DNA of 64,000 bases from Okapia johnstoni (Eukaryota; Chordata; Mammalia; Artiodactyla; Giraffidae): positions 81,416,001 through 81,480,000 of the forward strand of contig CM044318.1 in NCBI GenBank assembly GCA_024291935.2, written 5' to 3'. The notes beneath the pieces were generated by a model, which ran no database searches, was not told the origin of the DNA, and was given only the letters and a program-made list of their open reading frames with translations. Below, piece after piece: positions 53,816 to 64,000 of this stretch (positions within the stretch are counted from its first letter, which is position 1; each line of letters begins with the position of its first letter). Both the position numbers and the translations under genes were made by a program.

Positions 53816-56800
53816 AAATTCTGAATGCAGTCACATGTCTCATGCCATCCCTCCTTTTTTCCCCACACTTTCTAGAACAGTCTGTCACATCTGATGCCTC
53901 CTCCCCTGCTGGTGGGGATGAGTGTTAACTTTGAAGGCAGGGCCCTTCCTCCCTGGGCCCAGCCTCAGTCCTGGGAAAGGAGTCCTTTTGCTGGGACCTC
54001 TCCAATGCCATCAGAGAAAGTGTGCCCAGGTAACGCTGAGATCCACCCAGTGCTCCAAAGTGGGCTGCCGGGGTGGCCCAGAGAAAAGCTTTTGGATTCA
54101 AGCCTGGAGCCGGATGTGCCGAGTAATCACCAGGTTGCAAAACTCCTAGCTACGAGCATGGTCAAAAAGCGGTCCCTGCCCTGACCCTGCCCTGCCCTCC
54201 ACTAACAAGGGCACCCAGACCCGACTCCCACCGGTCAGTTACTCCCCCTCCAAGACCTCAGCCCACCCACTGCTGCTGAAGAGGATGAAATAAATTAGGA
54301 AAAAATCCTTTAATCTCCCCTGCAGAGAAGAAACCTTTCCAAGAACCAGAGTTATACTGTTATACTTGCAACATACATTTCAAATGGTTCTGCTAAGCTG
54401 TGAGTGGCGTCTATGCTCTTGGGACATCTGAGACGCACATCAAGAGCACAACCCAAACTGTTAGTCACAACCCCTCTCCCTTCCTGCCCCTGGGACACAG
54501 GAGGGACTTAAATAAGGCAAGCTCACAATTACTGTAAAGAAAACTCAAACCACTTTGAGCCACTTCCTCTGCCCACTACTTGGGGGAGTACGTCTGGCCA
54601 GTTTTAGCGAAGAAAAAAAATTACCCACTGTTCAAAGCCCTCCTTAAATACCCAGGAAGACATCATTACAGATAGAATTCCAATGTTAATTCTGAAATCT
54701 CCTGGCTTTTGTCAGATGAAGCCACATTCTAAATCCCAGGCTTAGTTGAGAAATGAGAAGAAAGGATGTCTGAGTGTGGAGGGGAAAAAAAAAAACAAAA
54801 ACTCAGCCCTGAGCAAAAAGCAGCAAACATCTTGGAAGAAGGGGGAGAATAAACAGAACTCTGCACAAGTCGGAGAAAAACTGGGTCTTGGGAAACCTGG
54901 TGTACTCACCAACATGGGTGTGTGGAAACTGATCCGATTTCCCTCGTGCTGTGCTGGAGGGCCTAGCCCAGGGGCCCTTCTGCGGAGCCAGGGGTCCCTA
55001 AACCCGGGGCAAGGCAACAATACACACCTGAAGATCCAAAAGATGTTCTGGGGCCATCCGCAAATCTGGCTCTCGACTGGCCCTGGCTGACAAAACTATG
55101 AGAGCCACCAGAACATTCCTGTGTTGTTTAGTTGCCCTAAGATCCAGCCACATCTACCCTCCAGGATGAACAACCCCAAGGAAGCAGCTTCTCCCCTGAG
55201 CATTGCGGAGGCCTAAGAGGTGGTGAGCTAGCCCAAGGCTTATCACCGCACAGCTGCAGCCTGCCACACACACAGCCCCCACCGTTTCCCGTGGGGAGTA
55301 AAGCAGAATGGAGAAGCTGTTTGAAAACTGTGGGGTGGGGGGGCTTAAATAGACAGAATCACGGGGCATAATCATGACCCAAGCTGGCGCTGAGCCACCA
55401 CACTGGGGTTAACAAGACGAACTGGTAAAAAGAACCCACCCAGAGCTGACCTCAACCCTCTGGGAACAGGCAGAACGCGAAGTTTGAAACAGGCAGTCTT
55501 TAGCATCCCCAACCACCCCTCCCCCGCCCACCTTACTGGAGCCCTGGGGCATCAGTAAAGAATTCAGGGATCTATTTCCCAAGCACACACGTGTCTGCAA
55601 GCACACACGTGTTCAACTAAAGGAAGAGAGGCGTTGCAGGGCAGGAAGATAATCTCATAATTAAAGGAAAGCCTGTTTTTCAGGAAAATCTCCATCTCGT
55701 GGGGACCTTACCCTAAAGGAAGCCAAGGTCAGTCGGAGCGCTCCCACATCACCTGCTCCGGGTGCCTTTCAGGTGAGTTAATCACTCAAGGCAGGGCCAG
55801 TCTCCCGATTTCAGGACACACCCAACTTTGCGCCATTCCCTTTCAATTCTCCGATAGCCTCTGTGAAAAGAAAGCTGCTCCTTTTGTTCGGGAGTATTCA
55901 TTCAAATTCCTTTCCAAGGCCAACACAAACGCAGGGCAGCAACCCAAAGGAGGTTTACCCAGCAGAATCAAGTTTCTGGCCAGTTTTTACAGGAGTGGTG
56001 CAAACAAGACCATTCCGAGTAGGTGAAATCCTCACCATCTCCCTGGTCTCTTCTCCCAGATTCCCCCCTCCCCCACCGCGATGCACACAGGGGCTCACTC
56101 CCACTGGAAGAAGTGCGTCAAGAATCCACCAGGAAAGAGGGAAGAGCCAGAGGGAGGGAGGAGAGGACTCCAACCAAGGGGAATCTGCCAGGAAGAAGGC
56201 TCTGGGCTCACTCACCCGGACCACAGACTTGTAAATCCAAGCCTTACCTACCGGCAGAAAAGGTACCTGGCCACTAAATCCAATTTTACCACCAAAAAGC
56301 CCCAAACACTGAAAGCTATCCACATAATCTCAGGGCCAGTGTGTGTGTGCGCTCATGCACACACATGCGTGTTTGGGGGAGGGCTGCCCTTCAGCGACAT
56401 CCCCCAGATAGAGACAAGGGAAAAGGGGATCAGGAGGACAGAAGGGGTCGGACGTGGGGAGCACAGCAAAGCCACCCCCAAAGGCACCCAAGTCCCAAAT
56501 CAAAAGCCAGAAGAAGCCTCTATCAATCACAGAGAAACCAGAGCCAGGTGGAGCTGGCTTCTGGCCCTCTGGTGGCTTAGCCCCCCGCCCCCCACTGTTT
56601 CTTGATTGGTGCAACAGTGACCATCACTCCTGCCTGGGAGAGGCCGGACCAATGGCACTGTGCCCAGCCCTCGGGGTCCTTCTGCTGTCTAGTCTTTGCC
56701 CGGACAGTGAGTCTGTGGTCCAGAGGGAGAACTCTTCCCCCCTGCACCCACCAGCCCACCCCACCCCCGCATCTACTGAGCCTCAGGCTTCTGCTCAGCA

Positions 56801-57519
56801 GCTATGCTGTTCATTAGCTCAGAAAACGGAGTGAATTTAAAACAGGCCTGGTCCAGGAAACCATCTAGAAACCCTTCGTTGGCATTAGATCGTGAGATCC
56901 CAACAAAAGACCACTAATCAAAGACGGAAATTAAAACAAGCCAGACTTCTCATAGCCCCATGTGATCTGGAAGGCAACTCTGGGCCTGAGAAAGATCATT
57001 GTTTCGGAGAAGCCATCTGAACCCTGGGGAGAAAGTGCCAGATGTGGGGCAAGCCTGAACACTCACCTCCCCTCTGCTCTCAGCGCCGCGGGGAAGAGCC
57101 CCTCCACCAGGGACTCCCGCCTGGTCCTCACCTCCAGGAGCTTCTTCAAGTCCCAGCTCTGCCACCTGGAGGGCGGGAGAGCGCCCTGTTCCAGACACCT
57201 CACCCACCTTGTTGCGAAGGTTCAATGCAAACACTGGCGAGTGTCTTAGTGAGAAAGATACTAAATAGAGGCTCAATAAAAGGTAGTCCGCCGTGTTATC
57301 ATCACAAAAACAGAACAACGTCTTGAACAGCCTGCAAGCACTACTTGGGTACCAAGTTAAGCCTGAGTGGCGAGAAAGCGCCAAACACAGAGAAATTCCT
57401 CCTCCAAGAAGGTTGCAGTAGGGAGAAGTCATCCCGGCTCTTCACTTACTGGCCGCAGCCTCTGGTCACACGGCCCATCCGGCTCCCAGCCTGGAGAGAC
57501 CTGCAAAGGCCCGGGAGCC
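53816..57519. other. Unique sequence leading to the CpG island
   Basis: 3.7 kb without a recognised transposon. 54280-54890 is AT-moderate with an A-run near 54784; 55900-57500 becomes GC-rich. Donor-like GAG|GTGAGT on the minus strand at 57061-57067 (plus strand ACTCACCTCC) lies about 450 bp left of the island. Overlapping frames up to 174 codons on both strands are not convincing. Confidence 0.35.
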
Positions 57520-58660
57520 CTCGGAGCTACGACCGCGGTCTTCGCAGTTCAAACGAAATACCCCCGATTTTTTGAAGGTGGCGGCGGAAACCACGGCCTC
57601 AACACCGCCCCAGGGACAGGATGTCGAGCCGGCCAGGCCCCGGCGATGGGACCGTCTACAAGCTCGTTGCATCTCAGCCACCATCGTGCAATGGACAAAC
57701 CTCCCTGTCCGGCGGGGGGTGGCGGGCGGAACCACACACGACTCCAGCTCTAAGGTCCCCGGAACCCGCGATCGCTGAGGGGGGCAGGGGGGAGCGGGGG
57801 TGGCTGGGGCCAGGTCTAGCGGGATACCTGCTTCTGCTCCGAGCCTCGCTCGCGGGTTCGGGGCCCACCTCGGCGTCCTGCGTCCTCTCCCGGCTCCTTC
57901 CAGGTACCCGCCGTGGGGGCGGGGGCCGGGAAGGGCGCGGGCCAGCCCGCGGGTGGGCCGCCGCGAAGGGGAGGGATCCCGTACGGGGCTGCGGGAGGGA
58001 GGAGCAGGAGGAGGAAGTGGGCACTGATGGGGGGAAGGGCCATCTCCATCACCTCCTGACTGCGGCCCCTGCAGCGGGAAGCGGCTCCCTATCTGCAAGT
58101 GAAAGGGCGAAGCGCCGGGGGAGGGGCGCTTCCGGCAGAGTCGGGGGCCGTGCTGTGGATGGGCTGGGGGTGGGGTGGAGGTGGCTGGTACACCAGATAG
58201 CTGAGGGCCGCCCCCCGGGGGCAGGGAAGGATCGCAGGGGCGAGGCCGCAAATAGGCGGTCTTCGGAGGCGGAGCCTCCAGGTAAGCCAGTCTGGAGGGG
58301 AGGGAAGGAGCTGCCGGGTCCGCGGGCTCCCGAGGATCAGGAGGACCTCACCTTCGGGGCTGGGGTCCCAGAAGCCCCGAACCCCAGACGCCAGGAGACG
58401 TCCTTCCAGCAGGGCCCAGCACCCCGGCTGGCGGGGCGCGTTAGGGGCGGTGCAGCCGCAGACCACGCCCCCCTCCAGGTAGCGCGCGGCCAGGTAGGGC
58501 GGGTTGGCCTTCACCCAGGCCCCAGCGTTGCCCTCCCCGCAGCACAAGGTAGAGCAGGAGCCCGGAAGTCGCCCTGCGGTCAGTCTGGGCGGGACGATGG
58601 TGTTCCCGGGCGCTCGGGGCCCCCAAACTCCCGCTACGGAAACGGGAGGGGAAGATCAGC
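57520..58660. promoter_or_regulatory. CpG island, probable promoter
   Basis: The only dense CpG region in the window (TACGACCGCGGTCTTCGCAG, GGTGGCGGCGGAAACCACGG, GCGGGCCAGCCCGCGGGTGG, GCTTCCGGCAGAGTCGGG). It contains Sp1/KLF-type GC boxes (GGGGGCGGGGGCC about 57917, CCACGCCCCC about 58465) and ETS-type sites (CCGGAAGTC at 58562, GCGCTTCCGG about 58126). No TATA box is evident, as usual for CpG-island promoters. A strong plus-strand donor (CCTCCAG|GTAAGCC) falls at 58281/58282. Long frames (349 codons plus, 261 codons minus) exist on both strands because stops are rare in GC-rich DNA. The gene served and its direction are not determined. Confidence 0.75.
58275..58287 (+). other. Strong plus-strand splice-donor match in the CpG island
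   Basis: CCTCCAGGTAAGC matches the donor consensus (CAG|GTAAGT) at eight of nine positions. It could end a plus-strand first exon that begins inside the island. Competing minus-strand donor matches (57061-57067, 57208 region) mean the direction is undecided. Confidence 0.3.
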
Positions 58661-58668
58661 CTCTTTAT

Positions 58669-58785
58669 GACTTGGCAGAGGCAATTCAACATTTCTTCCT
58701 CGCATAAAATAGGAATTGCTCTATTTACCTAGCCCGCAGGAGCGTCGTGAAGATTAATGACTGTGAAATGTTCTTAAGATCAAAA
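58669..58785 (+). mobile_element. MIR at the edge of the CpG island
   Basis: ACTTGGCAGAGGCAATTCAA, CATTTCTTCCTCGCATAAAA, TAGGAATTGCTCTATTTACC, GCGTCGTGAAGATTAATGAC, TGTGAAATGTTCTTAAG follow the MIR order (…GGGCAAGTTACTTAACC…TTCCTCATCTGTAAAATGGG…TTGTGAGGATTAAATGAG…). Confidence 0.75.
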
Positions 58786-61480
58786 ACATTCTGAGATTTT
58801 ACTTGTAGGCACTTATATGTACATATTGCTATCTGCACGGCAAAATATACTCTATTGATTGCCCCCCCTGGAGTGACTTCTAGCCCACGACCACAAAGCA
58901 CTGAGGAAATGGAATCAGGTACATCACTGTGTCCTCCCCGTATCTGGAATATGGGCAGAAACCGTGACATCCACACTGGGCCCCAAGGGGCAGCTGGAGG
59001 AATCAGCCAGCATTGCAGCCCACACAGTTCACCGTCTGCAGAAGAGCCGGAAAGAAACTTTTCAAAACGTTTATCACACCACCAGGAAGAAATTGCAGCA
59101 TTCCTACCCCTCAGTTCCTTAGCAGGTGCCCCCAAGCGTGGGCCGCCCTTGGGGAGGGAGGGGAGGCTCTGCTGTTTGGAAAGCCTCTGCTCCACCCGGG
59201 GGGCCCAGTGGTCAGTCAAGTTCAGCCAGTGCTAGGAGCCCACGCAGCCCGTCTGGCCTGGCAGCTCCCACAGCAAGGCCTCCCTGGTGTCACTAGCACC
59301 GTCCCTCCCAGCAAAGCACGCCCATGTGACCAGGCGAGGCTGCTCCACTCCAGTCCCCTGGACCATCCCTGGACAGGGCTTTCAGAGCTCCGAGCCCTCC
59401 CCCCTCCCCCCTGCTCGCGCTGGCCCTGGCTGCCCTCCAGGTGGGCAGAACTGGAAGCTGAAACACCCGATAGGCTCCTCACCATCCAAATGGGTGTGTG
59501 GACCCACCTGGGCCTGAACAAGCAGACTTTGTTTGCACTTCTGGACCAACCACACTAAACACATCCATCAGCCACAGAATCAAGTCCCAGCCAGGGTTCC
59601 TTCAGCAGGAAGGGTGCACACAAGGCTTCCCGGACTCTACCCAGGACAGCCAAGGAAATTCACCTGCAGCTCCTCCTGCCCCCTACCCCCATTCCCCCAT
59701 CCATCCCTCCCCCTCACCTCCCCCTACACAGACTCACACACCTGGGGCCGCTACAAACAACACAATCACTTCCAGGTTGGATGCAGGACATTTTCACCCA
59801 GCGAGCTTTTTAAATTGCCATACGTGGGGAATCAGGCCGGAGGAGCTGACCTCTATGATTTCGGTCTCCAGTTCTCTCCAAAGAAACTTCCTGGGATTCC
59901 ATGACTCCATAATGAAGTTTTTGTTCGTCCTGTGCTGAAGGCCAGATTTCAGGCATGACTGGAGCAGGGCAGTAAGTTTACAACCCCTTGGCCAGCCTGG
60001 GCGCTGCAGAGAGACCCACACATTCTCCATGAACTCTGTTCAGAGGCCCTTCCAAGATTCTGCCACATGGGCTGGGATGAGACACAGAAACATGGCCACG
60101 GCTTGGAACCAATCTTCAAGCCAATTAATAGCACCTCTGAAGTCATAACTAAGGATTTACTTTAAAGCAAAAAGCACCTTTCTGAGCACTTTTGAGAGGG
60201 AGGGAAAGTAACAGTGTAAAGTTTTGTTGTTGCTGGTTTTTTGACCTTACAAGCTCAATGGATTTTAAGAATCACAGGGTTCTGTTGAAAAGCACCGCCT
60301 ACCCCCCATCCCAGGACATGTTTGGACTCTCAGTGAACAACACCCAAAGGCGAGGCTGCCCACCAAGTTCAAGCAACAACAGCTATTTGGGATTAACATC
60401 CCCTAAATACCATCCGATGGTCCCAGGGAAAATGAGGGCTGTATTACTACCTAGGAGCAAAGTCACAATTCTCTTGTAAAAGGAAAAGCATCCCCTACAG
60501 GAATCCATGAGTAAGAACCCAAGTGCCTTATCACTGTTTTTGTGAATATTAAGCCAACCTCAAGCAACCATCTGTTACATTTCCTTACAGAAACAGTTAA
60601 AGCAGATCATTTCTAAAACATTCACTCAAGGAGGAACCAGGCTAGACACAGGTGGAAAGTCAACTGGCCCCCAAAGTTGTAACCAAAGCACCTCACTCCA
60701 ATCAGAACAGGCATCAATCAGGCCTCAGCAAGGAGCCAGGGCTACAATGACCCCAGTTGGGGGGGGGGGGGGGGAGTGCTGCTGAAAAAGAAGGTTAACA
60801 GGGGCACCCGCCCCTTTAGCAAGAGTTTTGGCTGTACTTGGGAACCTCAGCTCCCATGTGCAAGCAGGAAGCTTTGTGAATGGAGGAAGAAGATGCAACT
60901 CAGAGGAACGTTTCCAGAAATAGCAGCAGCTGTGCAGCAAAATATGAAAATCCAACAAATACTCATTTTCGCTGCACTTCCCTAACACCACCAATAAACC
61001 CAAAACGACTTTAATGTGAGGGAAATAATAAAAATAAACACCACTGCTTCCTGTGACTTCAGATGCCTCGATTTCTGGTAAGGGTTGAGTATGATTTCTG
61101 AAAACTGCATTCCAGGGAGACAAAAAGTTCGCTCCGTGTCCACTTTCTTTGAAGAACCCTGTTACCTGCTGTCAGAATCTTGCCTCCAAAAAAGTAGATC
61201 ACTGAGAAGAGAAAGCACGCAAAGTTCCCCGGCAGTCCAGAAAAGACCACCTTCTAAGAAAAAGTCTGGAAAGGGAGCAGGCCAGCGGCTGGGCAAAGGC
61301 GGATGACTGGTTCCCACCCCGTCTGCAGCTCCTGAAGTTGCCGTGTTCTCCAGCAGTTATAGAATGAAGCTGCCCCTCGGCTCCCATTGTCAACATTCCA
61401 CACAAACAATGGCCTGGCTCGCTCACTATTGTACATTCGGTATTCATCTGTGAATCCCGGTTTTTAACACAACGTGCAAA
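58786..61480. other. Unique sequence flanking the CpG island
   Basis: Repeat-poor. 58990-59760 is GC-moderate. A poly(G) run of 16 lies at 60759-60774. Frames of up to 181 codons show no domain. No paired exon signals that I can defend. Confidence 0.35.
60759..60774. repeat. Poly(G)16 homopolymer
   Basis: Sixteen consecutive G residues; a likely site of length polymorphism or assembly error. The opposite-strand frame at 60725-61123 crosses it. Confidence 0.95.
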
Positions 61481-64000
61481 GCCCTTCTTTTCACTGGTGC
61501 AGCCCTGAAGGCCCAAGTATAGCTGTAATTTCGGCTGGAAACACTAATAATGATGCTAAGAGCAAACTGCACATGATTTGTTCAGATTATTAGAGTCACA
61601 TTGATGGCATTTGGATACTGCTGTCCATTAAATCATGATCAAAAGAAACTCTGAACACCTTTTAAAATGGTTCTGAAGTTTTTAGCAATTATTAAGTATA
61701 ATTTTCCAAACCCAGAGATATGTTTTAAAAAAAGAAAAAAATCCCTTTCATGAGTCTGATACATATTCCATCAAACACACACTTGAACAAAAATTAACTT
61801 CAAAAGATTAGGTGAAGGTGGTGGGGTGGGGAGTTTTATATTTTTCCTTCTTTCCCAGGTCGCTGTAACTTTAACTGTAGCAGCGTAAATTAGGACATGC
61901 TTACCAGCTGGAAAGGAGAAAACTGATACTGCCCAGGCAGTATAGCCTCTGAAAGCATATCCATTCCAGCATTTTCATGTGCCTGCTAAAAGTCTGCAGT
62001 AGGGGAAGTCCACACAAGCATTCCTTAGCTAGCGAATCGCACAGGAACCTTCTTGGAGAACAAGGCACAGCGTTTCAATACACGGTGTTAAGTCTAAGTA
62101 CGTCTACTGGAAGGGTCAAGCAAACTGCACTCCCATTTTTTAATTACTACGAAAATGTGTTCCACCCGCTGTAATTGAACTATCAGCCAGGCGGTGGAAA
62201 TGTTACCAGAGTTGTGCTCTGCCGAACAGATATATTTCCTCTTCCAATCATGTCCTATATGAGTAGGTATTTGTGGCCAGTATCGGGAACATGAGACACT
62301 TGGACTGCTGCTGCTTTTCACCGACGGAAAGATCATTCACAGAGGGACCCAGGCTTGTACTCACACACGTTATGGTGACAGCCCTTCTATACCGAAATGA
62401 CAGTGGTAAAAAATGACAACTGGGGTGGCCATTCTATAGCTGCTGTAAACGCTTTACATTTTTTCCATTTAGGGAAAAGTGCTAAGTGCAAAGGGGATAA
62501 CTTTGCCTTCAAAAATGATTCATGATGGAGAGAACTGTTGGCAAATGGCTTTGGGGTGTTAGACCTCAGCGGGGCCACCCTTTTGGTTTTGAACCTCAAG
62601 GATTTCCAATGGTGTGAGCCATCCTGACCTCTCTTTGCCAGAGTATTTTAACAGTTCCCAGCAATAAAATTCTTTCCCAGTCCTGCACTGTGCTTGCCGC
62701 ACTATGTTACACTATGTACACACTCATCCTTTACCTGGTCGCTAGCTACTCAGAACACTAAAAAAAGTTCCAGGTTAATTTTGCAGCTTTGTTTGCTGTT
62801 GTTGCTATTTGTTTCACTTCGCCTCTCATTAAAACACTTTTCAGACTTATGAATAGGATTTCCTTCTGGAGTTTTACAAGTCAAGAGCAAACGTATTGAT
62901 TATTCCCTGAAAGGGTAACTGATGGCTAGTTAATCATTATACAGATAGCAAGTTTTCCTGTTTCATCTTGTGTACACGACCAGACTAACAATGCCAGGGG
63001 AAGCAAACTGGACTCTGCAGGAACAGGTGTGCCCTGAGTCTTAAAAGGCCAAAATATCTCACAAAGTGTGTCACTGGTGTATTTTTACAATGCTAGTAGT
63101 ATTTGTTTTTAAGTAGCTAAACTTTTAACTTTTTTAACTTTAAAGAGACACACTTTGCAAATATTTCTTCACCTAGTCAATGACTAAGTGCCAGACATAA
63201 GTTGCAATTCCAGCACCGAAAAGAAAACCCTCTTAGGGACAAAGAGTTTTGTTGGGTTTTTTTTTTGCTCTTGTTGCTGCTGTTGTTGCTTAAATCACAG
63301 ATGAGAGATGGTAATTCGCCTTGCCCCTCCCCCAGGAGAACACCCAGTTAAGGGACAGTTTCAAAGATCCCAACTGAAATCTTAAATAGCAGGGCTCTGA
63401 GCTCAAATCCACAGAGCTACAGAGAGCACCCACCACCCAGCTGTTATTAACGCACAATCAGAAAAGAGGACAAAAACAAACCTAGCTTTATCTTCCCTCC
63501 TAGCTTTATCAACAGGAAAAAGAATTAAACCAAAACGCACCTAGTCAGGTCCAAAACAAGCTCCAAACCCAAGATTCGTCAATTTCCTCTAATAACTATT
63601 TTCTAGAGCGACAAACAGGGGTCCCTACCCCTCGGGCACAGAAAACCAATCAGTGTCATAAATTCCCTTTGCCTTCAACCCTCACTCCCTGCTACCAGGG
63701 ACAGAGTGGGGGGAGGGGGTGACCTAGCATCAGCACTTGCCCTAAACCCCTCAATGCTCCACAGAAATATGCTGGCTTATTTCCTTTGTTTGGTCCTGTT
63801 ATACTTGATCAAGTGTGAACTATTAAACTGGTTTCATTAAAGGCAAGTGCATTCACAGCTAGCATCTAACTTCAATGGCAACTGGAAGCATATTTTGCAA
63901 GAAGGAGGGCCTGGTTTTTTGCTTGAAATCTACCATCTCATTAACTTTTCTTTTGGGGGCAATAAAAAGGGCACTAGGGTTTTTACAGGAGAGTGTCAGA
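61481..64000. other. AT-rich, repeat-free terminal block; conserved non-coding candidate
   Basis: 2.5 kb without a recognised transposon. 61500-61680 (AAACACTAATAATGATGCTA, CCATTAAATCATGATCAAAA) and 62090-62340 (TTTTTTAATTACTACGAAAA, CCGCTGTAATTGAACTATCA) have homeodomain-type cores. Short T and A runs occur at 63256 and 61725. Frames of 60-80 codons are judged to be chance. Confidence 0.4.

Noticed and set aside
57466..58670. Long open frames in the CpG island (349 codons plus, 261 codons minus)
   Set aside because: They overlap on opposite strands in very GC-rich DNA where stop codons are rare. Composition is Gly/Arg/Pro/Ala-rich, and neither shows a domain.
1..64000. CRISPR array, prophage, operon or other bacterial system
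   Set aside because: All sequence features indicate a mammalian nuclear genome. The repeats are transposons and microsatellites with no spacer-repeat periodicity.

Overview
The window looks like nuclear genomic DNA from a ruminant (a bovid such as cattle is the natural reading). The evidence is the repeat content: many Bov-tA SINEs, a second class of tRNA-derived SINE found across Cetartiodactyla (CHR type), several BovB (RTE-clade) LINE copies, ruminant-style L1 3' ends, and a 79-bp mariner-derived palindromic element. There is no bacterial or organellar organisation. The long open frames are non-coding shadows, SINE/LINE read-through, or stop-poor GC-rich DNA. I could not support a single complete protein-coding host gene.

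Layout. 1-8 kb: unique sequence with scattered SINEs, an old hAT (MER1-like) element split by a SINE, and a 55-bp tandem duplication next to a SINE. 8-13.8 kb: almost repeat-free. 13.8-17.6 kb: the mariner MITE, a SINE-in-SINE nest with clear target-site duplications (TSDs), and an AT-rich low-repeat block (15.05-16.65 kb) holding the best minus-strand exon candidate. 17.6-33 kb: intergenic or intronic DNA with L1, BovB, CHR and Bov-tA copies and a long CA microsatellite. 33.2-35.1 kb: an L1 3' remnant interrupted by a BovB copy with frameshifted reverse transcriptase. 35-46.5 kb: mostly unique, with a local ~240-bp duplication near 40.2 and 41.5 kb, one copy of which later took a SINE, and a weaker exon candidate at 43.1 kb. 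46.5-53.8 kb: the densest repeat cluster, including a second BovB inserted into an older MIR. 53.8-64 kb: mostly unique, dominated by one CpG island at about 57.5-58.7 kb, the most likely promoter; the last 3 kb are AT-rich and look like conserved non-coding DNA.

Interpretation. The simplest model is an intron-rich or regulatory region around one CpG-island promoter. Direction is unresolved: good splice-donor matches occur on both strands near the island, and both exon candidates lie on the minus strand, as expected if a gene starts at the island and runs leftward, but this is unproven. The most solid results are the nested transposon insertions and their target-site duplications, which give a relative chronology: MIR, L1M and MER1-like first, then CHR SINEs, then Bov-tA and BovB. 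I found no evidence of a new biological system.
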